Positions 25,101-35,699 of a DNA stretch of 64,000 bases are shown piece by piece (the first letter of the stretch is position 1; each line of letters starts with the position of its first letter). A program made the translations under genes and the position numbers. This stretch comes from Chondrosia reniformis (lineage: Eukaryota > Porifera > Demospongiae > Chondrillida > Chondrillidae): the NCBI GenBank assembly GCA_947172415.1, contig OX359202.1, positions 1,676,501 to 1,740,500 on the forward strand. Reading direction: 5' to 3'. The notes below the pieces were generated by a model, which saw only the letters and a list, made by a program, of their open reading frames with translations, was not told the DNA's origin and did not search any database.

Positions 25101-28100
25101 GCAGGATGAGAAAAAGATATATTCCTATGGATTCGGTCAGTTGGGATATGTTGCGTCCTGGTCAATATACAATAGGTCCTCCGTTAGCCAAATCTAGGCG
25201 TAAAAGGCAACGCCAATTATCAGTCAAGTCTGCAAAGAAAAGGAATATTGAAGAAAACCCTAAATACACGCTCCCCTTTCAGCATTACAATACCACCACA
25301 GATGAGGAAGAGGAAGAAGAGTGGCCAGAGAGGGAAAGGGATTTACTCTTTGAGTAAGTGTAGCCTTTAAATATCTATGTATTTGCAGTCAATGACACAT
25401 GCGTACAGTAGAACAGGCCCAACCATACATACATACGTATACAGCACGTATGTATATAATACATGCCAAGGATTCACAGAAGATCAAGATAAAGAAAAAG
25501 ACAAAGACTCCCAGGATCACTGATGAAGGGTGGAATTCCCAGAAACGGCTGTCTGACCCAGTGGAGAAGAAGATGAAAGAAGGAAGAAAAGACTACTGTA
25601 TCTTCATCTAAAGCTCTCTTTAGGTTTAGTTCCCCTATAGGCTCTTTTTACAGAATAGGCATATAGCATGTAGGAAAATGGTATCTTAGATTTTTCATGC
25701 TATATACCGAACTTGGGGCCAGAGGAGGCAAATTTAGGTGATTCCCAAAAGTCTAGGGAGGGCAAAATCAATTGGAGGGGGCAAATGCCCCTCCCCCTCT
25801 ATGCAGCCCTGTTGTATAATTTCCATCCCACATTGTTTCATCCATCCTAATGTACCTACCAACTTGATGTGCCCTCTGAAAGTGCTACTGCAGTCTACAA
25901 AGTGCTATATTCTTTAATGTAGGATGTCTAGCTTTTATTATGGCATTTACGTTCATAAATATATATATATCATGTTACCAGGGCAACCGGGTGATATCTG
26001 GGGTGTTACAAACCTTATATTTCACACTTGAACTAGTGATAAATGTTATATCACCAGTAGGCCTACTCGTATTTACTTATCATCACCTTTATAATTGATT
26101 CAAGTCATATGTGATATATATTAATTATACCACACTCAAGTGTGGTATAACTACTACGTACATTCATATGAATATGGGTGGTACGTATGTACGTATTTGA
26201 GCATCAGCAGCACTTCAACAAAGAGTGTAACCAGAATAATCCCCCTACTTTATATGCCAAACTGCCAAATTAGCATGAGTTTTATAGAATGAATTCATTT
26301 AGAAGCAGTAGTATCTAATCCACCATATATGTAGGCTCTATAAATATCTAATTCTACATTTACATACGTACATATGTACTTACATAAATGTACAATTTTT
26401 TGACTAACTTGACTAGTATATACTGTATTACCTTTGTAACTATGCATCAACTTATGATCTACTGAACATAATGTGAATATTTAACAATCACCAGTTGAGC
26501 CTGTCGGTACCAAGCATACAGGCATCTTATAAGACCCGTAGTGATTAACTACGAGTGCCTAGAGTCTAATACCAACTTGGTGTGTTAGGGCAAATATAGG
26601 GTAGGGTGAACAGACTGTCTATATGTTTACTTCTTATTGTTTATGCCATGCAAGTTTTGAGTTTTTTGTGACTCCCCATTTTGTTGGCTCTATTTATAGA
26701 GCTCTCCTATCTTTGAGAAAGCCGGGTAGGAAAATCTGGGCTAAGGTATCCAAGAAGTTGGGTGGCAGATACACACCTGAAGAGTGTCAAAGGGAACACT
26801 ACCGAAGCTGTATTAAGCCTAGGACTTTGAGACATAAGCAAAAAAAAGAAGGTTTGGCACAAATATTTTTACACTTTCATGTATGTCTCATCATTTAACT
26901 CTGGATTTTTCATGTCTCCTGAGGAGTGCAATAAGCAGAGTCTCCCCTTAACCACTCAAGGAGATGGTCAGCCATAGACAGTTGTTTCATCCTTATTAGG
27001 ACACATCACTATTGAAGTTTAGAGTGGCTAACTGCTAATAAGTACTCCCAGAAGCTAAAAAGCTTGTGGTTTCCTTATCAACAGATAGGGGAGGCAGCCA
27101 AAATGTGGCTAGGTTTAAATTTGCAACAGATGATTGATGTTACTTACATGGTAACAGCTTATTTGGGTTACCTTATTAGGAAAAAACCTGATAGGGATGA
27201 CACTGTTTCATCAAAAACTGATTAATTATCCAGTAGCTGTTTGTTTGTTTGTTAAAACAAATTTCATGTTTGTTTCTTAGAAAGGACACCCTCGTTGACT
27301 GCCAAGAAAGGTACGCTGAAGAGGAAAACACAGCTCAGGATTCTTGTGGAAAGAGATCAGCTTGGTCACAAAGATGATATATTTGAGTCTACGCCATTTA
27401 AACAAAGAAGGCACAAAGCTTTTGTGAGTTTTAAAGTCCAGTGGTGTATACTTATGTGCATATGTATGTGTACAACATTCTAATTCAAATACAAACATGT
27501 GTACGTAGTTACGTACCTAGATATGTGTAAGGTGCATGTAAAATACAGTATTAAGGATGGATACACAAAACCATGGCAATATCAGTATTGATTAATTTGC
27601 CAGGATACCGATGGTTTAGGACTGACCTTACTGGTATATCAGATGCATGCGTCGCCTACATATGTAGAGAGTACGGCTTGATATGCCTATGTATGTATGT
27701 ACGTACGTACGTAATTGTATTTCTGCCTTAATATTTTCATGTATGTATAAATATATAGCTGTCCAGTTATGACGAAGATAGTGACTACGGACTATCTGAT
27801 CATTCAGTGAGTGTTACCGAGACTCCAGTTCACCCCATGAAGAAGCTCCTAAACGCTCCTAAGCAGTTAACACCAGTCTTGTGCAATGTCTTGAGCACTC
27901 CTGATTATAGGGTTGATAATAGGTAACGTCTGCATATACGTACATGAGAGTGCATAATACTACATACAGAACTCTTGTATCCTTAGCTCTCACTAGATTT
28001 AGTTCCCTACTGGGCTGTTACTGTAAAATAGACCTACATATGTACACGTAATATGCAGGAAAATGCTGTTTTTCATTACTCTCATATACATGCATACGTA

Positions 28101-30017
28101 TGTGTACCACATTATGAATAGTTTGATTGCCTTGGTTAGTTAGTTAAGTATACACATGGAACTGCACTTATGCAAATATTTAAAAGAATTTACTTTGTCA
28201 ATTCTGAAAGTCTTAAGTTAGAATACTCTTGTGATGTGATAAGACTTAAGTCTGTAGCTGATAGGAATGTTGCTTAAGAAACACTGTGAATTCTGTAAGT
28301 CTGTGAAGGTTGCTTAATGATCTTACTCATGTACCTCTTTATTGACACAAGTTGATTGGTCCATGTACACTAAGTACTCACAATAGACAGGAATCTCAGT
28401 TTGTAAAACATATGTACAACAGTATGTAGGTTGTTTATTTTCTCTTATTTTCTCTTATTTTTTAGTTTCTGTAATAATAATTTAGATACGTACATATAGT
28501 CATACACATACACAAATTCTGTACTACACTAAACTTCAGTTCATTGCATTCTCAGTTATCCAACCTACTGAATACATTTAGTTGTTGCTGAGTCTCAATA
28601 AATTAGTACGTATACTGAATACAATTAGTACGTAGGTGGTTACACCACAAATAACTAATCACTCCAATTAACATACAACTGGAGACTATGACAAGTCCTA
28701 GCTACTACTGTGCACAAAATTATAGGGAAATAGTATTAACCATATGCATTGAAGATTAAGATTTATATATGTTTATTACTATTAGTGGCTTTTGTATATG
28801 TAATGCACTTATCCAAACAAAAAATTGGACTTGGTACAAAGGGGTTTGGATAACACTGTAGATGCCTCACGTAGTCATTTTTATCTCAAAGAGGTCAATT
28901 TTTAAATTCTATAGGATTCAATTAGACAAGACAATCTATCATCTTCAAAAGAAACCCAAAAAGCATGTAAACGTCCCCGGAAAAAGGAAGCTGGTACCAA
29001 ATGAAATGGTCAGTGTTCTTACTATAAGCATACGTACATACAGAAAAATAAGGGAACTTCAAGATCTACGGCCGATCTTAAAGCATTGATATTCATTATC
29101 ATTTGACTCTGGATAGCTCATTCTGCTCTTCAGGGGACATGAGTGGGCAGGGGTAACATCCGATGATAATGACATACGTACATACATACATAGCTATGAG
29201 ACAATTACAATTCAATTGAGGCCTTTTTTCACATGGCAATTTCAATTTCTTAATCTCCTAACAGATGTCACAGTAGTTGTTAATCTAAGAATAATCAATA
29301 ACCAGCAGTGTTTCTTTCAGAGTATTTTAGCAGGGGGGAATAATGATAGTAGAAATTAAGGGGTGGCAAACATATTTAGTGCACCAATGTTCATTCTGGC
29401 ACATACGTACATATATAGTGTGGAATCATCTATAATAATATGGATGTTGGATGCATGTTCTCCAGAAAAAAAAATCAAATTTAGTCCCTCTAAGATTGAT
29501 TTTTCTGCATTCTGAGAGGTATTGCAAGGTATAAGAGTAGCTTTTTATGAAACAGAAATAAGTTGTAGTTATAAACATTTTTTAATACAAGTCTGTATCT
29601 TCAACTTTGAGTCAGCAACAGGCTGTCACCATACATATTCTATAGCATTTGTCATTTTCAATGGGGGCACAAATTTTTGGTGAATTTACTCACAAGACCA
29701 CCGAATGTACGTAGGAGTTCTCCATACATTCGGTATAATTTGGCAGTTGAGATATTGGCTCCATCCTCCAAAATATATTTAGTGCCAAAATTTCCAGCCA
29801 TACGGTATATTCTGTATATATTATGTGTACGTACTTCAAATGGTTTCTTTCACTTCTCCAGTCCAGTGATTCAAATGCCTTACCCAAGACTTGGGAGAAC
29901 AAAGTTAAGAAGTTGGTACAAGGACAGCAGTCAGTTTTGAAGAAGATAAATCCTGATTTTGAAGAAGATCTCCAGGATTATTACTTTTCAGATGACAGTG
30001 CAGCTGACACTTATTAG
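19164..30017 (+). CDS. KNL2 / MIS18-binding protein 1 homologue (SANTA, SANT, CENP-C-like motif)
   Basis: Ten exons: 19164-20288, 21668-21744, 21940-22067, 22767-22857, 23704-25353, 26700-26851, 27281-27423, 27759-27922, 28915-29008, 29862-30017; about 1259 aa. The start is uncertain: ATGs at 19164, 19254 and 19284 share the frame. The family licenses centromeres for new CENP-A. Exon 1 is low-complexity, with three TPQNVHS repeats, and ends in a GC donor (GAG|GCAAGT). A SANTA domain spans exons 2-4 (KEYHLVDWYLYAF; NAGVVWHSGPVVE; LQKFKNGFPKDL). Exon 5 holds seven AT-hook units, then RRSSRMRKRYIPMDSVSW, which resembles the CENP-C motif. Exon 6 completes a SANT/Myb fold (WAKVSKKLGGRYTPEECQRE). 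The tail ends DDSAADTY. Family assignment is by domain order, not alignment. Confidence 0.86.
20424..20896. mobile_element. TA-inserting MITE, CAGCGGAACCTC termini
   Basis: A 473-bp element in KNL2-like intron 1. Terminal inverted repeats are CAGCGGAACCTC on the left and GAGGTTCCACTG on the right, with further matching blocks inside (CAACCACC; GAGGTGGTCGTTAAGCG). It is flanked by TA on both sides (20422-20423 and 20897-20898), as expected for a Tc1/mariner or pogo-type non-autonomous transposon. No transposase frame is present. Confidence 0.85.
22124..22729 (-). mobile_element. Tigger/pogo-like non-autonomous DNA transposon
   Basis: A 606-bp element in a KNL2-like intron. Termini CAGTGCAGTCCACTTAATTTGAA (left, shown in part) and the complementary TTCGAATTTAGTGGACTGCACTG end, with TA target duplication at 22122-22123 and 22730-22731. 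On the minus strand a 64-codon open frame (22304-22498) reads SLTLKRKLEIIDLMDNTPSG and IATEVGIPASTLSTI, which looks like the N-terminal helix-turn-helix of a CENP-B/Tigger transposase. The DDE catalytic part is absent, so the element is a deletion derivative. Confidence 0.88.
23274..23452. repeat. MITE-like element with ATCTCTAATA ends
   Basis: Begins ATAGTATCTCTAATA and ends with TATTAGAGATAATATAG. Inside, AAGCCCA occurs several times spaced by UCUAATA-like words. It lies directly upstream of the large repeat-bearing KNL2-like exon. Confidence 0.65.
24080..25087 (+). repeat. Coding tandem repeat: seven AT-hook units
   Basis: Within KNL2-like exon 5, units begin at about 24080, 24218, 24365, 24512, 24659, 24806 and 24953. 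Most are 147 bp (49 codons); the first lacks 9 bp. Each unit has KHRGRPRKQCMPIDS or a variant, a short acidic stretch, then RFQRERNAAESNGIEDS. GRPRK is an AT-hook core. Units 2-6 are nearly identical at the DNA level, so the expansion looks recent. The following segment (25088 on) aligns with the same unit start. Confidence 0.95.
25465..25700 (+). mobile_element. R1 dispersed repeat, copy d
   Basis: Starts near CATGCCAAGGATTCACAG and contains the hammerhead-like core at 25515-25558 (stem III here ACGGCTGT; one stem I mismatch). The 3' body is complete to GCATGTAGGAAAATGG. It lies in the intron after the large KNL2-like exon. Confidence 0.87.
25705..25815. repeat. CAGAACTTGGGG-type G/C-run repeat
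   Basis: GAACTTGGGGCCAGAGG through TGCCCCTCCCCC to TGCAGCCCTG. Related elements with the same GGGG/CCCC rich interior are at 46565-46730, 36980-37450 and 62455-62585, so this is another dispersed hairpin family. Confidence 0.7.
26889..27020 (-). mobile_element. R2 SINE-like repeat with decayed hammerhead
   Basis: In minus sense it reads a hammerhead-like motif, GACCATCTCCTTGAGTGG, GGGGAGACTCTG, TTGCACTCCTCAGG and CCAGAGTTAAATGATGA, the same order as the 5035 element plus its 5' extension. The hammerhead (26971-27014) keeps stem II GTCC/GGAT and CTGTC, but the core reads GTGATGT instead of CTGATGA, so it should be inactive. It lies just after KNL2-like exon 6. Confidence 0.78.
27964..28085 (+). 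repeat. R1 repeat, diverged 3' body
   Basis: CTCTTGTATCCTTAGCTCTC, TAGATTTAGTTCCCTA and GCAGGAAAATG match the R1 3' body in order with many substitutions. KNL2-like intron. Confidence 0.65.
29105..29178 (+). repeat. R2 SINE-like fragment
   Basis: GACTCTGGATAGCTCATTCT, TCAGGGGACATGAGTGGGCA, GGGGTAACATCC and a GATGATAATGA tail match the R2 3' half. The hammerhead part is absent. Confidence 0.75.
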
Positions 30018-30369
30018 TTCATTTCATTATGTAGGCATTTTACCTTTTTTTAGGTGTCACTTTATACACAGGTTGACATTCTCTATCCATTTAATTTACA
30101 TACATTACATACGTATATACTCTCAAAATAGTAATTAATATTGCTTACTAAGTCTACAATGTATAAGTCTACAGCTATGAACTGTAAAGTACAGTAAATA
30201 TCGTTAGCATCACCCAGGTGACATATAAAGCCTTGATTGGTCCCCTTGAGGGCCTATAAGTGTATTCGCATTATGTCCTACTTAATGCCCTCACGTGTAG
30301 ACAATATATACATATATGCATGGGTCACCTGGCGATGTGTCAGGTTGGTGATTGGAGCATGGTACAGGA
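30018..30369. other. Region between KNL2-like gene and DIRS element
   Basis: About 350 bp with the KNL2-like 3' UTR and AT-rich DNA. A moderately GC-rich patch (30215-30369) contains CACCCAGGTGAC and GGGTCACCTGGCG, which may be the insertion-site flank or an outer part of the DIRS terminal region. Confidence 0.5.
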
Positions 30370-30531
30370 CCAGGTGGGGGCTGCCGGCATGTAATTAATA
30401 ATTATATATTTTTTTTGTGGAAGTGAGTTAATAAATCTATGTACGTTGAGTTACAATTAGGCTGAGTAATTTTTTTTATATATAGTGCTTTTTTGGGTAG
30501 GCCTATATATAATTGTCACTTCCAATTAATG

Positions 30532-30614
30532 GCTTGGGTGGAATATATCATAACAGCTAGGGCTTTCACATATATGTATAGGCTGTTATGGCCCAAGGAG
30601 TTTCTCCACCCAAG
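30532..30614. repeat. Hairpin near DIRS 3' end
   Basis: CTTGGGTGGA and CATAACAGC on the left are answered by GCTGTTATGG, GCCCAAGG and TCCACCCAAG on the right. It lies in the non-coding terminal region of the element. Confidence 0.6.
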
Positions 30615-30839
30615 ACAGAGATAAATTATCTGTATACCTATATACGTGTCTAATTGAATTCGGACTAATATGCCCCTTATTATACGTATATATATATATA
30701 GGTACCTACACGTCTATAAATGGAAATATATATAATAACCATATCGAAGTGTATGCTTATCCATATGCCCATAAACGTAAATAATGAAATAAATTTTTTA
30801 AGTATAGTCTTAAGTTGCTAAATGGCCATATATACATTG

Positions 30840-31805
30840 TTATTTGGCAGCTGCCATAGCTTGTGAGACTGTTGCTAACGACTCTCTGGGAATTCGAATG
30901 TAGACTTGGTACGCGGAGCTTTTCCATCTGCCCAGTGTCTGGATAAGTGCTGCGTCCATCCCGGCCTGTGCCGCTGTGGTAGCTGCCCCGATGCGGAAGC
31001 TGTGACCTGAATATGGGGTGGGGTCTATGTTGGCTGCTTGTAGTAGAGACTTGACTTCCTTCACAAATGTCTCTCTTGTAAGGAAGGAGCCATCAGTGAA
31101 TTGGAATAGGGGGCCTGTGAGTGCACCTCTCAGAGCCAGGTATGGGAGTAACGCTGTGATGGGACACAGGTGTTGGTTAGTCTTTCCAAGTGTAATGGTG
31201 ACCCCTTGCCTGAAGGGGTCTGTCTTGGAGGCCTTAATTGTGATAAAGGCTTTCGTTGGATTATCATGGGAGTCCAGGGCTATGTCATTGAGGCAAAGGT
31301 GCCAGGTGGGGTCATGAGATGTGGGGGATGGTGAACATACTTCGCCCGATCTTAAAAAACCGAAGAAACAAACGTTCATGGCTGCCCAGATCATCAAAGT
31401 ATCCGGGGAAGTAGGTGGAGCCTTCACAACGTCCCAAACGCAACGTAGGATAGCCGGGGTAATAGGGAGGCGTGCTTTCTGTGGGAGGATTGAGGTAGCC
31501 TTCCTTATACCTTTTAGCATGAGTTCAAGACGGGGGCGGCTTCCGTCCGGGAATGGAGTGTTTGGACCGTTGGTAATGTGGAGGTGCCGAACTGCAGCTA
31601 GATACGTTTTGATAGTCTGCCACTTAAGGCCTTTCAATGCGAGATATGCCGAGAACAGCAGTAATTGTTGTTCTGATGCCGGGAGAGGGTGGAGGCCTGT
31701 CAGCTGGCAGAAGGTCAGGTACTGCTTTTGGCCGGAGCGATATGTTTGGGCTGTGGATTTTGCGACACCTTCTCTAATGTAGTAGTTAACTGCTGTCTCC
31801 AGTTG
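30840..31805 (-). CDS. DIRS tyrosine recombinase
   Basis: The frame is open from about 31805 to the stop at 30840 and overlaps the end of the RT/RNase H frame (which stops at 31715) by about 90 nt in a different frame. The first in-frame ATG is at 31637, but clear recombinase N-terminal sequence lies before it (TYRSGQKQYLTFCQ). Catalytic residues fit the R-H-R-Y pattern: Arg in GFLRSGEV, HSFR in SGHSFRIGAA, and Tyr in RWKSSAYQVYIR. The enzyme would integrate the cDNA without a target duplication. How it is translated (frameshift, re-initiation or splicing) is not visible. Confidence 0.9.
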   Translation of the reverse strand, partial: QLETAVNYYIREGVAKSTAQTYRSGQKQYLTFCQLTGLHPLPASEQQLLLFSAYLALKGLKWQTIKTYLAAVRHLHITNGPNTPFPDGSRPRLELMLKGIRKATSILPQKARLPITPAILRCVWDVVKAPPTSPDTLMIWAAMNVCFFGFLRSGEVCSPSPTSHDPTWHLCLNDIALDSHDNPTKAFITIKASKTDPFRQGVTITLGKTNQHLCPITALLPYLALRGALTGPLFQFTDGSFLTRETFVKEVKSLLQAANIDPTPYSGHSFRIGAATTAAQAGMDAALIQTLGRWKSSAYQVYIRIPRESLATVSQAMAAAK

Positions 31806-33433
31806 GCTGAGAGCCAGTCTGGCGGTGGTTCTACCAGGAACAATTGGAGAAGAGTCTGAGGTATGACTGCAGGGTCTCTGGGGGCCTCTGGAACCTGTGC
31901 AAAAAAGGCAGAGAGACGGTTGCGGGATAATGCATCTGCTGGACCATTATCTTTGCCAGCAATATGGGTGGCCGATATACAGAATCGGTACTCCATGGCA
32001 AATAGGTGTAACCCTCTGAGTAGGTGCATAACTAGCGGCTCTGTGCTTTTGCCTGATGAGATGGCCTGGACTATTGCTATATTGTCGCATCTAAAGCGTA
32101 TCGACAGACGATGCCATTGAGGGCCCCATGTAGCAGCGGCCAGTACAATAGGCAATAGCTCCTTCGCGGTTATGTTCTTTGGCACCCAGGTACTGGGCCA
32201 ACTGCCGTGGAACCACTGATATGGGGAAGGTGACCAAGCTCCATAGCCCCATGAGCCCGATGCATCTGAATATATCCAGACATCTGGGGATGCTGTTACT
32301 GCTGGAAGTAGAAAACTGCTACCATTCCACCTTGGAAGGAATGTCCTCCACCACTGTAGGTCTGATCGGAACTCTTTATTCAGTCGCACGAAGTGGTGGT
32401 CTTCCTTGGCAAGTTTTGACAATTCGATCATCCTACGTACGAATATTCTACCAAAGCGGACAACCATGGCTGCATGATGGAGGACCCCTAGCAGGGAGAG
32501 AAGCTCCCTTTTCCTGCAGGCTTTCTTATCCTGCCAGGCATTCAAGGTGGTTGCGAGCCGCTGAAGTTTTTCTTGGGGGAGGCGCGCTGTCATGGTCTGG
32601 CTGTCCAGTTCAATGCCCAGGAACACTAAACGCCTGTCTGGACCTTCTACCTTCTCGGGTGCCAGGGGGACTCCCAGATCGGTGAGGACGGTTGTAGCAA
32701 GGTGGAGGGCTCGTGCTGGGGTATGTGGCTTTTCCACGAATAAGTAATCGTCCAGGTAGTGGATGCAGCACTCTACGCCTCTTTCCTTTATGAGCCACTG
32801 GATCACATCAGCCAGCGCTGTAAAAATCTTGGGTGCTGAGCGTAGGCCGAATGGTAGCCGGGTATCTAGGAAATATTGGCCCTGCCAGTGCATGCCTAAT
32901 AACCCCCAATCCTCTGGGTGTACTGGAATGATGCGATAGGCATCTTTGATGTCGAGTTTCGAGAGTTGGGCATCCTTGCCTGCTTGTAGGATCTGTGTCA
33001 CCGCCATGTCTATGGACGGATATCGCAGGGAGCCCAGTTCCTTGGAGATACCGGTATTAACACTACTGTCCTCTGGAAATGACAGGTCCAGGATTAGGCG
33101 CCACTTTCCTGGTTGGGATCGCTTAGGAATAACCCCAAACCTACTAACCTGCATCGGCCTCAGTGGAGGAGCTGGGAAGGGGCCTAGAATCCGCCCTTTT
33201 TGACATTCTGCTAGAAGATATGCTCCCACCACCTCCGGGTGTTCATAGGCGGATGGTATGTTGCGTCTTGCGGGTTTGAGCTGCTGCCAGGAGCTGCTGC
33301 AGCCCAAGCGAAAGCCATATTGAAGCCCTTCTAAGAGCCAGTGGACCAGTTGTTTGTCTGGGTAGCGCTGTAGTGCATCCCGCCATAAGGGGACAGCTAA
33401 GGGGGACGGTGCTGGTTGTGGGAGCTTGGCCAT
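31715..33433 (-). CDS. DIRS reverse transcriptase / RNase H
   Basis: A 572-codon open frame. The RT domain has LDIKDAYR, LPFGLRSAPKIF and the catalytic YLDDYLFV box (LDDY instead of the YxDD Met/Val forms, as is usual in DIRS). RNase H follows: YSDASG, then a NITAKELLPIV Glu motif, CDN, and GKDNGPADALSR. The frame stays open upstream of the first Met to about 33500, so the true start may be earlier or come from splicing. It copies the element RNA into DNA. Confidence 0.95.
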   Translation of the reverse strand: MAKLPQPAPSPLAVPLWRDALQRYPDKQLVHWLLEGLQYGFRLGCSSSWQQLKPARRNIPSAYEHPEVVGAYLLAECQKGRILGPFPAPPLRPMQVSRFGVIPKRSQPGKWRLILDLSFPEDSSVNTGISKELGSLRYPSIDMAVTQILQAGKDAQLSKLDIKDAYRIIPVHPEDWGLLGMHWQGQYFLDTRLPFGLRSAPKIFTALADVIQWLIKERGVECCIHYLDDYLFVEKPHTPARALHLATTVLTDLGVPLAPEKVEGPDRRLVFLGIELDSQTMTARLPQEKLQRLATTLNAWQDKKACRKRELLSLLGVLHHAAMVVRFGRIFVRRMIELSKLAKEDHHFVRLNKEFRSDLQWWRTFLPRWNGSSFLLPAVTASPDVWIYSDASGSWGYGAWSPSPYQWFHGSWPSTWVPKNITAKELLPIVLAAATWGPQWHRLSIRFRCDNIAIVQAISSGKSTEPLVMHLLRGLHLFAMEYRFCISATHIAGKDNGPADALSRNRLSAFFAQVPEAPRDPAVIPQTLLQLFLVEPPPDWLSANWRQQLTTTLEKVSQNPQPKHIAPAKSST

Positions 33434-33906
33434 TTGCCAGTAGGATGGAGAACGCAGAGGAGAGACTGATAGTGCTTGGAGATCTCTTGTGTAGGCATAG
33501 TGCGGGGGACCTGCAGGGCCATGAAATGTATACGTGACAGCTACCTTATAGATTGCTTCTATTTATTCATTTTATATTTTATATTTTATAGTTTATATAT
33601 GATATAGATGTTAGAATTTTTGTAACGTTGCTTGCGTGCTAGACAGCCTACTCCTGACTATGCCTACATTGTTATTATTTATTTTATTTTGTTTTTTATT
33701 TTTTATTTTTTGTACCGTCATGGTCGCCAATGGGCCCGTCTGCGGCGTGCTCTGACAGGCTACCTGCATGCATGTCGGTGTCCTAGCGTACGTATAAATG
33801 CGTGTATGTCTGGGTGAACTATGTTACTGAACATACGAAGTATCATAACTAGTAAGTAAAATGGCATGCAAGCATCCCTGACTAGACTGAGTTTGTTAAG
33901 ATGTTC

Positions 33907-35699
33907 CTAAATTGTCCTGTTCTCCGGAGAACTAAACTGGGTGGGGCGCTTTGCTGGATGAGGAAGCAAGGCTGGTGGGCCTCTCTGCCTGAATTGCATG
34001 CGCCGGCAGTCTGTGTAGCGATGACCTGGGGAGAAGCACGTGGCACACACGTGGCGAAACCTGCACGTATCCGGGAACCTGCAGGCCCCGTTATTCCATG
34101 AGAGGCAGACAGGGGGTTGTGCCCTGTTCGGGGTGTAGAGGTTGCGTGCTGGCCCCGGTGAGGATATCGATACAGAATCCCTCTGAGGAGGCTCGTCGAC
34201 CCCCCACGGACAGGAGGCAGAACTATGGCTGGAGCTGCAGCAGAATTGGCAAATTGCTGAGCGGCGGGTCTGGGAGGAAACAAACCTGGCATAGAGACTG
34301 GGATCCACCCCTTTCCAATTAGTGGACCTGCAGGATGCAGCCTGGATCCTGAAGGCCCTGTCGTAGACCCGCCAGCCGTCTCCTTGAAATTGGAGATGGG
34401 CCTGAAGGATTGTGTTAGTGTATGCTGCCATTTGAGGCAGCATGCTAGGATGGAATGTGCATAGGGCGGCTGTATACCTGTTGAAGCACAACAGCCACGT
34501 GAAGATATCGTCGACGGTCTTCCTATTACGTTTGCTGGATAGGGTGGTCTGGCAGTGACAGTGGCCGTGCGAGCAGTTGTCTTCCATGTGGAGGCTGGCT
34601 TGCAGTAGTGGGGCAGGCAGGAACCAGTGCAGTTCCACGAAGGATAAGTCTTTGAGGCATTGCAGGAGTTTAGCTGGTAGAGGTTCCCCAGTATCACAGA
34701 TGGACGGTTGGGCCAATGGGGTAGGTGTGGTCCCGTTTGTGGGAGCTACCAGGCCTAGGATAGGTGGGGTGGCTTGGCTGGTGGAACTCCCCTGTGGGGG
34801 AGTGGGCAGGATGGTTTGGCCGGAGTTGGTAGAGGGTTGAAGAGCCAGGTGGGCTAGCTGTGCCGCCGAGGGAATTTGGCCAGGTACAATGGGGGTGAAT
34901 TGTTGGGCTATGTAGGGGAAGAATGAGAAGTTCAGAGCTTACGTCAATTGCCAGAGTGGCCTGGGTGGGTGGTGTGCGAGGCTTGCATGACAGATTATCT
35001 ATTTATTCAATTATTCATTTATTTATTTTTTTGTTTTATGCGTGCTGCGCCGCGTAATAAAGTGTAGGCAGTTGCCTAGCTATATGGCTGTTGGTATGCC
35101 GCGTATGCTGATGACCCTATATACCCTGCAGGGCCACATGCATGGTCATAGGATGTCCAGTGTGGTGTGTATGCCAGCTGCTGCATGTATAAGTGCTACG
35201 CGAATGCATGCCAGCCAGTCTGCCGCTGTGGTGCTGCTGATATGCAATGGTCGATTGCCATGCCTCCTAAAGGCTGTGTGCTATGCTCTGCCGGGGGACT
35301 CCTGGCTTTACATAACTGCGTGTAGCTTTATCTAACCGTGCTTGTATGCGTTTGCTGCTATATATGGGCTATTGGGCCTGTGCTGCTTTTAGGCCTGGGT
35401 TGTGAACGCGAGGCCATTGATATGCGTTAGTTTATCGCGGTATCAAATACAGTTAGAATGTGCGTTCTAGCGAACTCACCTGTGGGTGCCGTTACGAGAC
35501 CGCTGTCGAGTAGCGAAGCTGTGGATATTTGGACCCCTGAAGTTGGAGCATGTTCGTCCATCCGGCGAAAATGCATGAGTGCCGATTCCAAGACGCGTTG
35601 AGCTAGTGAAGGCGTGAGCTCGGCGAGATCGGCCAGCTGTGGGAGGTCCTGTTGATTTTCACTCGGTTGAGGAACGTCGGGAGCTTCGGATGTGGCCAT
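33907..35699 (-). CDS. DIRS ORF1 (gag-like), spliced
   Basis: Proposed exons: 35480-35699 and 33907-34907 (minus strand), 406 aa. Exon 1 starts MATSEAPDVPQ and ends at ACAG|GTGAGT. The acceptor CTACATAG|CCCAAC keeps the frame exactly (Thr, then Ala split g|cc). The C-terminal half has closely spaced Cys/His residues (CRFPDTCRFRHVCATC, then GHRYTDC), a zinc-knuckle-like RNA-binding module. Function as a nucleocapsid-like protein is inferred from position. An alternative is that the two exons are separate frames; the exact phase match argues for splicing. Confidence 0.72.

Noticed and set aside
31018..33203. Plus-strand open frames opposite the DIRS genes
   Set aside because: Shadows of the GC-rich RT and recombinase frames; no family resemblance.
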